This document shows, piece by piece, positions 25,391 to 35,299 of a stretch of 64,000 bases of DNA; the first letter of the stretch is position 1; the number at the start of each line of letters is the position of its first letter. Both the position numbers and the translations under genes were made by a program. The stretch comes from CBDFKQ01 sp965248855 (GTDB lineage: Bacteria; Bacteroidota; Bacteroidia; Cytophagales; 172606-1). The stretch spans positions 310,001-374,000 of the forward strand of contig CBDFKQ010000011.1 in assembly GCA_965248855.1 (NCBI GenBank). Direction: 5' to 3'. The notes beneath the pieces are model-generated. The model was given only the letters and a program-made list of their open reading frames with translations, was not told the origin of the DNA and made no database searches.

Positions 25391-28282
25391 TTAAGCCACT
25401 ACTTCTTCAGCATAACTTTCAACAGGCTCACAGGCACAAATTAAATTCCTGTCACCATAAGCACTATCGATCCGGCTAACGGCAGGCCAGAATTTTTTCT
25501 CTTTTACAAAAGCCAATGGGTATGCTGCTTTCTGGCGACTGTATGGCCGATCCCAATGGTCGGATGTAATGGTATTTACAGTATGTGGGGCACGTTTCAA
25601 AACATTGTTTTGCTTATCTGCTATTCCATTTTCGATCTCATCAATTTCTTTACGAATGGATATCATTGCTTCACAAAAGCGATCAATTTCAGCTTTAGGT
25701 TCACTCTCCGTTGGTTCAACCATTAAGGTTCCTGCAACGGGGAAAGAAACTGTAGGTGCATGAAATCCATAATCCATTAATCTTTTTGCAATGTCTTCAA
25801 CTTCAATTCCAAAAGCTTTAAAATTTCTGCAATCAAGTATCATTTCATGGGCACATCTGCTATTATGATTGGTATAAAGGATTGGAAAATGTTTTTCCAA
25901 TCGAGCTTTAATATAATTAGCATTTAATATAGCTATCTTAGTTGCATTTGTTAAGCCCTCAACTCCCATCATGGAAATATATGCATATGATATTGGTAAG
26001 ATGGATGCACTTCCCCATGGGGCTGCAGAAACAGCACTTGTTGCTTTTTCACCACCTGTTTCAACCAGTGAATGACCCGGTAAAAAAGGCGCTAAATGTG
26101 CAGCGACTCCAATAGGTCCCATTCCGGGTCCACCTCCACCGTGCGGTATACAGAAGGTTTTATGTAAATTTAAATGACATACATCAGCTCCAATGTTTGC
26201 AGGGCTTGTTAATCCTACCTGTGCATTCATGTTAGCACCATCCATATAAACCTGACCTCCATTTGCGTGAATAATATCACAGATATCGTTGATCCCTTCT
26301 TCAAATACGCCATGCGTAGATGGGTAAGTGACCATCAAACATGATAGGCGTTCTTTATATTGTTCAGCTTTACTTTTTAAATCCGGAACATCAATATTTC
26401 CGTTTTCATCACATCTCACCACAACCACTTGCATACCTGCCATTACTGCACTTGCCGGATTTGTGCCATGCGCGGAAGATGGAATTAAGGAAATATCCCT
26501 GTCGAAATCTCCTCTGCTTTGATGATAAGCCCTAATTACCAATAAGCCTGCATATTCACCCTGTGCACCGGAGTTGGGTTGTAAAGAAACTGCGGCAAAC
26601 CCTGTAATTTCACAAAGCCAGGCTTCGAGATTGGTAAATAATTCCTGATATCCTCCTGTTTGTTCAATCGGCGCAAAAGGATGAATTCCTCCAATCTCTG
26701 ACCATGTTACAGGTATCATTTCAGCAGTTGCATTTAATTTCATTGTACAACTTCCCAATGCAATCATAGAATGAACCATCGAAAGATCTTTATTCTCCAG
26801 AAATTTTAAATAACGAAGCATTTCATGTTCGGAGTGATGGGTGTTAAAAACAGGATGACTTAAATAAGTTGACTTGCGTTTTAAACTTTCTGGTAATTGC
26901 AACTCAATGTCAGCAGCTAAATCTTGTATATTAAATTCAACTTTTATGTTGGAACATTGTGCAAAAATTTCAATTATATCTTCAACGTCTTCAACTGTTG
27001 TGGTTTCATTAAGCGAAATGCCAATCGTTTTATCATTCGCATACCGAAAATTAATTTGATTGCCTTCCGCCATTTTACGAATGTCATCATTATCATTTAT
27101 TGAAATAGTGATGGTATCGAAAAATGTTTTTGTCAACACATTAAAACCAAGTTTTTCTAAACCCTTGGCAAGCAACCGGGTTAAACCATGTGTTCTCAAT
27201 CCTATATTTTTTAAACCTTCAGGCCCGTGATAAATGGCATATGCAGCAGCCATAACCGATAATAAAACTTGTGCAGTGCAAATATTAGAGGTAGCTTTTT
27301 CCCTGCGAATATGTTGTTCGCGCGTTTGTAAAGCCATTCTTAAGGCCTTATTGCCATCTGCATCAATAGAAACTCCAATTAATCTTCCGGGAATATTTCT
27401 TTTAAAAGCTTCTCTGGTAGCAAAAAAAGCAGCATGTGGGCCACCATAACCAAGTGGAACGCCAAATCTTTGTGATGAACCAACTACCACATCAGCACCC
27501 ATTTCTCCGGGAGGAGTTAAAACAGTTAAGCTTAACAAATCAGCGGCTACTGCTACCAAAATATTATTTTCGTGCGCTTTTTGAATAATATTCGTATAAT
27601 CTTCCACACTTCCATCACTTGCAGGATACTGTAAAAGAATTCCATAGATATTTTCATTTAAAAAGTCTATTGAATCATATTTAGCTATTAAAATATCAAC
27701 TCCAATAGGTGCTGAGCGGGTTTTTAATAAATCAATTGTTTGCGGATGAACATTATCAGCTACAAAAAAAGTATTAGAAGAAATTTTAGAAGAAGGTTTT
27801 TGTGCATGTAGGAGATGCATTGCTTCTGCGGCAGCCGTTGCCTCATCCAGTAAAGAGGCATTAGCTATTTCCATTCCTGTTAAATCAATTACAACAGATT
27901 GAAAATTTAAAAGCATTTCTAACCTGCCCTGTGCAATTTCTGCCTGATATGGTGTATAAGCCGTGTACCAACCAGGGTTCTCCATAATATTTCTAAGAAT
28001 TACAGCCGGAACGATAGTATCATGATAACCAATACCTATATAAGATTTAAAAACCTTATTACGCAATGCAAGTTTTTTGATGTTTTTTAAAAATTCGTAT
28101 TCGTTTTGAGGCTTGGGAAGGGTAAGCGGTTTTTTAAGGCGGATTTTATCCGGTACGGTTTGATTTATTAAAGTATCTAACGTATCTACACCAATTACTT
28201 TCAGCATTTGCCTTACATCTTCTGTATCAGGCGCATTATGTCTATTCTCAAATTTTGATTGATTACTTAGGTTAATTCTCAT
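25391..28282 (-). CDS. gcvP: Glycine dehydrogenase (decarboxylating), P protein of glycine cleavage
   Basis: 963 residues, the single-chain form with both homologous halves. N-terminal half: YTPYQAEIAQGRLE and NASLLDEATAAAEAM. C-terminal half: pyridoxal-phosphate lysine in NLHKTFCIPHGGGGPGMGP near residue 708, and HGTNPASAVMAGM. It decarboxylates glycine and passes the aminomethyl group to the H protein. gcvH and gcvT are not in the window. 271 bases to the divergent serine hydrolase show no recognisable glycine riboswitch. Confidence 0.97.
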   Translation of the reverse strand: MRINLSNQSKFENRHNAPDTEDVRQMLKVIGVDTLDTLINQTVPDKIRLKKPLTLPKPQNEYEFLKNIKKLALRNKVFKSYIGIGYHDTIVPAVILRNIMENPGWYTAYTPYQAEIAQGRLEMLLNFQSVVIDLTGMEIANASLLDEATAAAEAMHLLHAQKPSSKISSNTFFVADNVHPQTIDLLKTRSAPIGVDILIAKYDSIDFLNENIYGILLQYPASDGSVEDYTNIIQKAHENNILVAVAADLLSLTVLTPPGEMGADVVVGSSQRFGVPLGYGGPHAAFFATREAFKRNIPGRLIGVSIDADGNKALRMALQTREQHIRREKATSNICTAQVLLSVMAAAYAIYHGPEGLKNIGLRTHGLTRLLAKGLEKLGFNVLTKTFFDTITISINDNDDIRKMAEGNQINFRYANDKTIGISLNETTTVEDVEDIIEIFAQCSNIKVEFNIQDLAADIELQLPESLKRKSTYLSHPVFNTHHSEHEMLRYLKFLENKDLSMVHSMIALGSCTMKLNATAEMIPVTWSEIGGIHPFAPIEQTGGYQELFTNLEAWLCEITGFAAVSLQPNSGAQGEYAGLLVIRAYHQSRGDFDRDISLIPSSAHGTNPASAVMAGMQVVVVRCDENGNIDVPDLKSKAEQYKERLSCLMVTYPSTHGVFEEGINDICDIIHANGGQVYMDGANMNAQVGLTSPANIGADVCHLNLHKTFCIPHGGGGPGMGPIGVAAHLAPFLPGHSLVETGGEKATSAVSAAPWGSASILPISYAYISMMGVEGLTNATKIAILNANYIKARLEKHFPILYTNHNSRCAHEMILDCRNFKAFGIEVEDIAKRLMDYGFHAPTVSFPVAGTLMVEPTESEPKAEIDRFCEAMISIRKEIDEIENGIADKQNNVLKRAPHTVNTITSDHWDRPYSRQKAAYPLAFVKEKKFWPAVSRIDSAYGDRNLICACEPVESYAEEVVA

Positions 28283-28553
28283 TTTATAATCGATGGGGTA
28301 AGGTATTTATATTGGGGTTGACACTTTAAAAATACATAACAAAAATTTTTGAACTAGGTTTACAGCACAGGAGTACAAAGATAGTCTACAGGATTTTAAA
28401 ATATAAATTTTAAGTAATACAAGGAAATAAAAATTCATATCACCATTGTAAAAAATAATAAAAATCTTAGAATTTTAATTAAATAAATCTAAATTCAAAA
28501 CCCAAAACTTAAAACTGATTAATATTTTATTAGTTAAAACTTCAATTTATTAA

Positions 28554-29597
28554 ATGCAAAATCACATTAAAAAATCTTTTTTTCTAATCTGTCTTTTTTT
28601 TAATAATATTTCTTTTTCTCAGACCGATAAATTTACAGGTATTTCTCAGAGGTTAGATTCATTATTAAAAACCAACACTATAAGACCATTCAATGGAGAA
28701 ATAATAATTACAGAAAAGGGCAAAAAAATATATTCACAAAGCTTAGGTTATGCTGATTTTGAGAAAAAAATACCTTTAAAATTAAAAAATCAATTTGTTA
28801 TTGGTTCCATAAGTAAACAGATAACAGCTGTTTTGATTTTACGGGAGTTTGATAAGAAACATTTAAATTTAAATGATCCCATTTCAAAATATTTAAAGGA
28901 ATTAAAGCAAAGTTGGGCTGATTCTGTTTCAATTCATCAATTATTAAATCATACTTCCGGTATTGTTGATTTAAATCAACCATTGGCATTTAAACCGGGT
29001 ACAAAATTTTCATATTCCGGTGACGGATATAAATTATTAGGAGAAATAGTTGAAAGGACATCAGGCAATACTTTTGCTGTTCTTTTAAAAAAATTATTTA
29101 ATAAATGTAAAATGACCGGTTCGACAGATCCCGGTTCGAATAATAAAAAAAATTTGGTTACCGGATATTCAAGGCAAAGTGATCAAACAGTAAAAGTAGA
29201 AAAAGAAACTTTTACGAATAATATCGTGGCTGCCGGATTAATGATTTCTACAGTTGAAGATTTAATTTTGTGGAATGATAACCTGCACCATGGTAAACTT
29301 TTATCGAAAGAATCATATAAAAAAATGACTACTGCTTCGTCGATAAGAAATCATCCAATATATGGGGAGGTAGGTTATGGATATGGAATACAGATAAATG
29401 AAAAAAATGGGATTCTGGAACTTGGTCACGTTGGTTATGTACCCGGTTTCGTTTCAATTAATTTTTATTATCCGAAAGATAACATAGGCCTCATTATGCT
29501 CGAAAATATTGATTGGAAAGATGATAATTTTAAAGAAACCTTTTGTTTTGAAGAAGACGTAAGAAGAATGGTAAGAGAGGCTAGTTTGAAAAAGTAG
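28554..29597 (+). CDS. Serine hydrolase of the class C beta-lactamase/DD-peptidase family
   Basis: 347 residues after a signal peptide ending near ISFSQ. The nucleophile box SXXK is SKQI in IGSISKQITAVLI. The second box is YSGDGY, with Gly where Asn is usual in YXN, and the third box is GHVG. This suggests a penicillin-binding esterase or peptidase more than a true beta-lactamase. No operon partner is present. Confidence 0.85.
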   Translation: MQNHIKKSFFLICLFFNNISFSQTDKFTGISQRLDSLLKTNTIRPFNGEIIITEKGKKIYSQSLGYADFEKKIPLKLKNQFVIGSISKQITAVLILREFDKKHLNLNDPISKYLKELKQSWADSVSIHQLLNHTSGIVDLNQPLAFKPGTKFSYSGDGYKLLGEIVERTSGNTFAVLLKKLFNKCKMTGSTDPGSNNKKNLVTGYSRQSDQTVKVEKETFTNNIVAAGLMISTVEDLILWNDNLHHGKLLSKESYKKMTTASSIRNHPIYGEVGYGYGIQINEKNGILELGHVGYVPGFVSINFYYPKDNIGLIMLENIDWKDDNFKETFCFEEDVRRMVREASLKK

Positions 29598-29657
29598 TAC
29601 CTAATCTCAATTTCACTTAAAGTCTATAGTATTGATATCATCGTCTAAAATTTATAT

Positions 29658-29700
29658 GTTGAAACTCAGGCAGAAAGTATTACTCAGCCGGAGTTTCAAC
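29658..29700. repeat. Imperfect palindrome between convergent genes
   Basis: GTTGAAACTC at 29658 pairs with GAGTTTCAAC at 29691, and the stem extends through GGC/GCC past one mismatch. No T-run follows, so it is not a simple terminator. Confidence 0.45.
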
Positions 29701-29722
29701 CATAGAAAGGCTTTGTTTTAAA

Positions 29723-31474
29723 CTACCATTTCACAACCTCAATCTGATACCTTCCCGAATTATTTTTACCCATAATAAAAAGCCTTTTTGTATAAGGATA
29801 ATATTTATATCCATCAACAAAAAAACCTTCAAAAGCGGGATTGGCAATTTCTAAAGTATTGATTGTTTTATTGTTAATATCAAGGTTTATTAATGATGTC
29901 CTTAACCCGGCATCATCATACTGAAGGTTGAAACTTCTGAGAGGCTTTTGTACAATAAATTTGTAGGTGCCGTTTTCTTCTTCTATCATATTGAATACAC
30001 AGCCATTATTTTCCGGTGTTGTTATGTCTTGGCTTGTATACTGCTTTACTAAATCCATATTTGGTGAGAAATGCAAGATTAATGGATCGAAGTATAAATA
30101 TTTACTTTTAATTGCTGAAGCATCTTGACCAAGGCCCATTCCTGAACCAAGCTCTTTACTTTTATTAAAACCGTACAATAAAACAGATCCGTCTTTAGTA
30201 AAAATATGTCCCATCGTTTCTAATGACTGTCCATAAGTACTTCTCAGACCATATTTTCCCGAACCCACTGTAAGTGCTTTTAATTCAGAACCTGAAAACT
30301 TGGTTGTTTTTTCAAGTCCTGACTTAGTAAATTTCAGAAGTACAAATTCTCCGTTTTTTTCAATTACTTTTCCAAATACATAAACTGCATTATCTTTATA
30401 AAAACTATAATAGGCTTCCAGTGTCGGTTTTTCAAGCCCAACATTAAATTTATAATTAAATATTTCTTTACCCAGGTTATCTATATATAAAACATTATGG
30501 ACCGTTTTATCCGGGTCATTATGTTTGCCCAAGCCAAAACGCTTTTGAAATAATAAAATATAGCCTTCTGAAGTTTCATTTTGGTTAAGATTGGTAGAAT
30601 AAACCCGGCTTATATAAAAAGGGTCTTTTACATAATCAAATGTAACGCTGGTTTTACCGATCTCCTTTCTTTCTTTGTCATATACTTTAACCATATATTC
30701 CTTAAGGTAATCATAGCCTTTGTCGCCCTCTCTTTTTATATGACTTAAATATACGGTATGGTGAGTGCTCTGGTTAAGCAGGGGCTCATGGACAAGGCTT
30801 AAGTTAACTCCCGGATCATTTTGAAAAATAAAACTTTGATCATTACTTTCGGTACTTCTTACTATGCTGTTGGTTGGTAAAGAATAGGTATAAAACGATT
30901 TAGAGTAAGTTAGATTGATGGTACGTGCTTCATCTCTTATCATCGAGCCTATTTTTCCCAATGAGTGCATTTTTTCAGAAATTGATAAATCTTTTGTAGA
31001 ATTATTGCTTGGATTATGATTGATACTTATGTACTCTTTTGCTTCATTTTGGGTTGAGGGGAAAGCTAAGGGGAAATATTCCTGTAGATACGAAAGTTCT
31101 TCATGTTTCATTAACTCCGTCTTCCCATTTACATGTATATATGCGTCCGACGATTTATCTAATTTTGTATTAAAATATACAGAAGGATTATCAGAAAATT
31201 TAAATTTATCTTCGTATTCATAAACAGTTAAATAAGGAAGTTGTTTTTCATAAGTACTCTTGTCACTTAGTACATATTTTACAGTCGCCTTTTTCAATAA
31301 ATAAAATTCCAAATTATTTTTTTTCTCGTCATAAGATAATCCTCCTCTACTTCTACTGGTAATTTTTTCTGTAGAATCTGAACTGATTATAATTTGTTTC
31401 TCCAAAGATTGGCAATAAGCGTTTGAAACACTTATAAAGATAAAATACAAAATGAGGTTGACTTTTAAGTTCAT
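29723..31474 (-). CDS. Large secreted protein of unknown function
   Basis: About 583 residues from the ATG at 31474, which starts a clear signal peptide (VNLILYFIFISVSNAYCQ). An in-frame ATG 33 bases upstream is less likely. The mature protein is rich in beta-strand patterns with repeated Tyr/Phe blocks, such as DAYIHVNGKTEL and TVGSGKYGLRSTYGQ, as in beta-propeller-like lipid or surface proteins. I do not recognise a family, sorting domain or catalytic motif. It is monocistronic. Confidence 0.75.
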   Translation of the reverse strand: MNLKVNLILYFIFISVSNAYCQSLEKQIIISSDSTEKITSRSRGGLSYDEKKNNLEFYLLKKATVKYVLSDKSTYEKQLPYLTVYEYEDKFKFSDNPSVYFNTKLDKSSDAYIHVNGKTELMKHEELSYLQEYFPLAFPSTQNEAKEYISINHNPSNNSTKDLSISEKMHSLGKIGSMIRDEARTINLTYSKSFYTYSLPTNSIVRSTESNDQSFIFQNDPGVNLSLVHEPLLNQSTHHTVYLSHIKREGDKGYDYLKEYMVKVYDKERKEIGKTSVTFDYVKDPFYISRVYSTNLNQNETSEGYILLFQKRFGLGKHNDPDKTVHNVLYIDNLGKEIFNYKFNVGLEKPTLEAYYSFYKDNAVYVFGKVIEKNGEFVLLKFTKSGLEKTTKFSGSELKALTVGSGKYGLRSTYGQSLETMGHIFTKDGSVLLYGFNKSKELGSGMGLGQDASAIKSKYLYFDPLILHFSPNMDLVKQYTSQDITTPENNGCVFNMIEEENGTYKFIVQKPLRSFNLQYDDAGLRTSLINLDINNKTINTLEIANPAFEGFFVDGYKYYPYTKRLFIMGKNNSGRYQIEVVKW

Positions 31475-31599
31475 TTTATAATGGATTAAATTTAAATTAA
31501 TAATCAAAACTATAAAAATTTGTTGGAATTTTATAGTTATTATTTATGTTTGAACCACTTATGAAAAATAGGATATATAAACAAATATTTTTTTTTATA

Positions 31600-31607
31600 T
31601 ATCTTTG
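31600..31607 (+). promoter_or_regulatory. -7 box (TATCTTTG) upstream of the MltD-like gene
   Basis: Perfect TAnnTTTG 40 bases before the ATG at 31648. A -33 TTTG is not clear. Confidence 0.4.
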
Positions 31608-31647
31608 TTGAAATCATTGCGAATAATAAGCTTAAAATATCTTATCT

Positions 31648-33198
31648 ATGACAAGATTCTATAAGCAGTTTTACTGCATCACAATTTTTGTTTTTTTCAG
31701 TATTTCAGGTTTAAAAGCTCAGATAGAATTTCCTGAAAGTGTAGGTGATAGCATCGTTTTAGATACAATAGCCTTAAATGTCCCCGATAAGATAGAAGCT
31801 GCAGAAGGCAGTATTCGCAAAAAATTACAATCACTTGAAAATGCAGTTCACCTAAAATTAAATAAAACGGTAGAAGCCTTTATAAATATGTTCGTCAATA
31901 ACAAACGCGAATATGTAAGCAAGGTAGCCTTTCGCCAACAATATTATTTCCCAATTTTTGAACATTATCTGAAAAAACATAACCTACCGCAAGAATTAAA
32001 ATATTTAGCAATTGTTGAATCTGCTTTGCAACCAAAAGCACAATCTTGGGCCAGTGCGGTTGGTTTATGGCAATTTATACCTTCTACGGGTCGTTCTTTT
32101 AGGTTGCGGCAGGATGCATATATTGATGAGAGGATGGACGTTCATAAATCTACAGAAGCTGCCTGTTTGTATTTAAAACAGCTTTATGAATTTTTTGGTA
32201 ATTGGGAATTGGCTTTGGCCTCCTATAATTGCGGACCCGGTTTTGTAAGAAGAGCAATCAGAAATTCGGGAAATAAAACAGATTTTTGGGCTATTTATAA
32301 TTATTTACCAAGAGAAACACGATCATATGTACCTATGTTTGTTGCAGTTATGTACGTGATGAACGATTTGGATAGTTATAAAATTGAACCTTATGAAGAT
32401 ATATTATTTTTACCTGAGTCTGATACAATTATGGTAAACAATCCGGTTAATTTAACTTTACTTGCCAAACAATTAAATGTTAACGCAGAAACTCTGCAAG
32501 ACCTGAATCCTCATATAAAAAGAGACATAATCCCTCCGTATTTTAAAAATTGCATCATTAACATTCCAAAGACAGCCACAGAAAATTTCATGGTTAATAG
32601 GTCAGAAATTATGGATAGTGTTTCGAAAGTTAATTTTGTTCAACCCATTTATGTGGCAAGCACTTCTAGAAAAAGAAATAATAATTATTACTCAGCTTCA
32701 ATTTTACCTTCTTTTTCCATTGAAGGTTTAAAAAGAATTACATATATAGTAAGGTCAGGCGATTTGCTGATGAATATTGCTGCTCAGTATAATGTAAGTA
32801 TACCTGCCATTAAGGCTTGGAACGGTATGAGAAGCAATATTATTTGGGCGGGTCAAAAGCTTGCATTATATATTAAACAAGAATTAGTTTCACTTACAGA
32901 GAAAAAAGATAATCCACTTGCATTAGAAAAAGTATCAAGGCCTGAACATGAGAATAAAAAAAATGATAATCCTATTTTAGTTGCTGTAAAAGAACAACCA
33001 AAAGAAGTTAAAGTTTCAAAGTCAGAAACGACCGAAAAAAAGAAAGTTCGTACAAATCACTCACACATTGTAAAAGTTGGCGATACGCTTTGGAATATTT
33101 CTCAAAGGTATGGTATGAAGGTTGAAGAATTAAAAAAATTAAATAATATCCTTGATAATAAGTTAAAAGTTGGACAGGAATTAATTGTAGTTAATTAA
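31648..33198 (+). CDS. MltD-like lytic murein transglycosylase with LysM domains
   Basis: 516 residues: signal peptide to about GLKAQ, then an SLT catalytic domain. The catalytic Glu lies in AIVESALQPKAQSWASAVG near residue 128, with GLWQFIPSTGR, and LALASYNCGPGFVRRA later. The C-terminal region has LysM modules (YIVRSGDLLMNIAAQYNVS; HIVKVGDTLWNISQRYGM) for peptidoglycan binding, joined by a Lys/Glu-rich linker. It should cleave glycan strands, producing anhydro ends. A bidirectional terminator overlaps its stop. Confidence 0.92.
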   Translation: MTRFYKQFYCITIFVFFSISGLKAQIEFPESVGDSIVLDTIALNVPDKIEAAEGSIRKKLQSLENAVHLKLNKTVEAFINMFVNNKREYVSKVAFRQQYYFPIFEHYLKKHNLPQELKYLAIVESALQPKAQSWASAVGLWQFIPSTGRSFRLRQDAYIDERMDVHKSTEAACLYLKQLYEFFGNWELALASYNCGPGFVRRAIRNSGNKTDFWAIYNYLPRETRSYVPMFVAVMYVMNDLDSYKIEPYEDILFLPESDTIMVNNPVNLTLLAKQLNVNAETLQDLNPHIKRDIIPPYFKNCIINIPKTATENFMVNRSEIMDSVSKVNFVQPIYVASTSRKRNNNYYSASILPSFSIEGLKRITYIVRSGDLLMNIAAQYNVSIPAIKAWNGMRSNIIWAGQKLALYIKQELVSLTEKKDNPLALEKVSRPEHENKKNDNPILVAVKEQPKEVKVSKSETTEKKKVRTNHSHIVKVGDTLWNISQRYGMKVEELKKLNNILDNKLKVGQELIVVN

Positions 33199-33237
33199 TT
33201 AAACAAATAAAATATTTAAATATTTTATTTGTTTAAT
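33198..33237. terminator. Bidirectional terminator, 40-bp perfect palindrome
   Basis: ATTAAACAAATAAAATATTT and its exact reverse complement abut with no loop spacer. It overlaps both the MltD-like stop region and the stop codon of the convergent gene at 33233. Confidence 0.7.
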
Positions 33238-33595
33238 CTTCCGGAAAAGGAATAAATACAAAATTTGTAAAATTTTCATCTATTACAAATAAGCAACAAT
33301 ATTCATCGGCATCTTTAAAAGCATTTGTAAATACATCTACATTTTCCACCAATCCTATTTCTACAAATTCTTCCAAGTAAGAAATATAATAATTCCATTC
33401 CATTTCTAAATTACTTTTTTCCATTAATAATTGCCCAATAGGTTGATTTATTTTGGCAATTGGAAATACAGGGTAATCAGAAAAACCTCTTTTTCTGATT
33501 TGGTATGAAGCTTCTTTTAAAATATCAGAAATCTTAACAAAATCATGGGTAATGGTGCCCATGTATTTTCCGTTCAACTCAGGGTCGTTTTGCAT
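33233..33595 (-). CDS. Conserved hypothetical protein, 120 residues
   Basis: 120 residues, soluble and acidic, with no signal peptide. The only features are a helix-forming segment FVKISDILKEASYQIRK and an aromatic C-terminus CCLFVIDENFTNFVFIPFP. I do not recognise the family. It is convergent with the MltD-like gene and shares its terminator. Confidence 0.7.
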   Translation of the reverse strand: MQNDPELNGKYMGTITHDFVKISDILKEASYQIRKRGFSDYPVFPIAKINQPIGQLLMEKSNLEMEWNYYISYLEEFVEIGLVENVDVFTNAFKDADEYCCLFVIDENFTNFVFIPFPED

Positions 33596-33801
33596 AATAA
33601 ATTTTGATGCAAATTTAAGCAGAAATTAAATTAAAATAAATTTTGTTCCCATAAGTATAAAAAGCAGTTATACATCAATAAAAAAGATTTTCTATAACCG
33701 GAAAAAAAATTAGATTTACAATAACTAAATAAAAGTTTAATCTCAACCAAGCTATGTTAAGCATTTATAATGTATGCCTTCACACATTAAAATATTAGGT
33801 T

Positions 33802-35271
33802 ATGAAAAACGAAAGTATCGGAACCCGCCAAAAAGCTCTACAAGTAAACCTCGACAGAAAAATTTACGGCTCTTTTGCTGAAATTGGTGCAGGGCAGGAA
33901 GTTGCAGCAATGTTTTTTAAAGCGGGTGGTGCATCGGGAACCATTGCGAAAACCATCTCTGCTTATGATATGACTTTTTCTGATGCAATATATGGTGCTG
34001 AAGAAAGCGGACGGTATGTATGTGAACCCAGGTTGATTAAAATGCTTAACAGAGAGTATAATTTATTGCATGTGAGGCTTGGTGAAAAACGTGGTATCGA
34101 CAGCACCTTTTTTGCTTTTGCCAACACAGTAGTAGCTCTTAATTTTCAAAAAACAAATGAAGCACATGGTTGGATAGGTTTGAGATTTCAATTAACCCCA
34201 CAAGGGGAATATAATGATGTGATCTTGCACATTAAAATGCTCGATGATGATACCTTGTTACAACAACAGGCATTAGGAATAATTGGTGTTAATTTAATTT
34301 ACGGCTGTTTTTATTACAATAAGTCGCCGGATCTTTTGCTTTCATCATTAGCAGATGACTTGGAAAGAAGAATTGAAATTGACATGCTTCGCATTACAGG
34401 TCCTGATTTTTCTCATATCGACAATCGTTTGATTGCTTTACAACTTGTTAGAAAAGGTTTCACGAATGCAGCTCTTTTTGGACCTGACGGAAATGTGTTA
34501 CAACCTTCCGAAGTTTTATATAAAAAACATATTTTAGCTATTAGAGGTCGCTTTCGCCCCTTTACACATGTTAATGCAGATATGTTGGAAAAAGGAATTA
34601 GTCATTTTATGAAAGAAGAGGATGTTGACCCCGAAAAAGTGGTTATTTTATCTGAGTTGACACTGCATAATTTAAAAGAAGGTGAAGATATTGATGAAAA
34701 AGATTTTTTGGATAGAGTTGATATTTTATCTTCCCTTGGTCAAACAGTATTGATTTCGAATTATCAGGAATATTATAAGTTGGTTGCATACCTGTCTCAT
34801 TTCACCAAACTTAAAATAGGAATTATTTTAGGCATAATAAACCTTGAATGGATTTTTGATGAAAAATACTATCAAAATCTAAAAGGAGGCATTCTTGAAT
34901 CTTTCGCTACATTATTTTCAAGAAATGTAAAATTATTTGTTTACCCTGCTTTGAGGTTTAATACCAATGAACTGTTTACCTGCGAAAAATTTCATTGGGT
35001 ACTTCCGCCAACTCAGGTGGATTTATTTGAATATTTAATTGCCAATAATAAGCTTGAAGATATAACAGATTATGATGAAAGTTTATTAAGTGTTACATCT
35101 GATGAAGTATTGGCAATGATAAAATCAGGACAGGATGGATGGGAAGATAAAGTGCCTGAATTGGCAGTTAATATTATTAAAGAGAAATGCTTATTTGGAT
35201 ATCCTTGCGCCGTTAATTATACTCCTTTATCAGAGCAGGTTAAAAATTTAACAGAACAAAGTGGCAGTTAA
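33802..35271 (+). CDS. Conserved cytoplasmic protein of unknown function (often mislabelled TonB receptor)
   Basis: 489 residues, soluble, no signal peptide and no barrel strands. It starts ESIGTRQKALQVNLDRKIYG, followed by GAGQEVAAMFFKAGGASGT. I recall homologues across Bacteroidota and beyond being labelled TonB-dependent receptor or nicotinamide adenylyltransferase, but neither the receptor topology nor the HIGH/ISSTXXR motifs of adenylyltransferases are visible. Function unknown. The RlpA gene follows almost directly. Confidence 0.75.
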   Translation: MKNESIGTRQKALQVNLDRKIYGSFAEIGAGQEVAAMFFKAGGASGTIAKTISAYDMTFSDAIYGAEESGRYVCEPRLIKMLNREYNLLHVRLGEKRGIDSTFFAFANTVVALNFQKTNEAHGWIGLRFQLTPQGEYNDVILHIKMLDDDTLLQQQALGIIGVNLIYGCFYYNKSPDLLLSSLADDLERRIEIDMLRITGPDFSHIDNRLIALQLVRKGFTNAALFGPDGNVLQPSEVLYKKHILAIRGRFRPFTHVNADMLEKGISHFMKEEDVDPEKVVILSELTLHNLKEGEDIDEKDFLDRVDILSSLGQTVLISNYQEYYKLVAYLSHFTKLKIGIILGIINLEWIFDEKYYQNLKGGILESFATLFSRNVKLFVYPALRFNTNELFTCEKFHWVLPPTQVDLFEYLIANNKLEDITDYDESLLSVTSDEVLAMIKSGQDGWEDKVPELAVNIIKEKCLFGYPCAVNYTPLSEQVKNLTEQSGS

Positions 35272-35299
35272 CAGTTTGTTATTTTTTAATAATAAATTT

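Noticed and set aside
28283..28553. Glycine riboswitch upstream of gcvP
   Set aside because: The gap is AT-rich without the paired glycine aptamer pattern. Nothing recognisable was seen.
33198..33237. Palindrome as a regulatory operator
   Set aside because: It overlaps two convergent stop codons, so a bidirectional terminator is the simpler reading.
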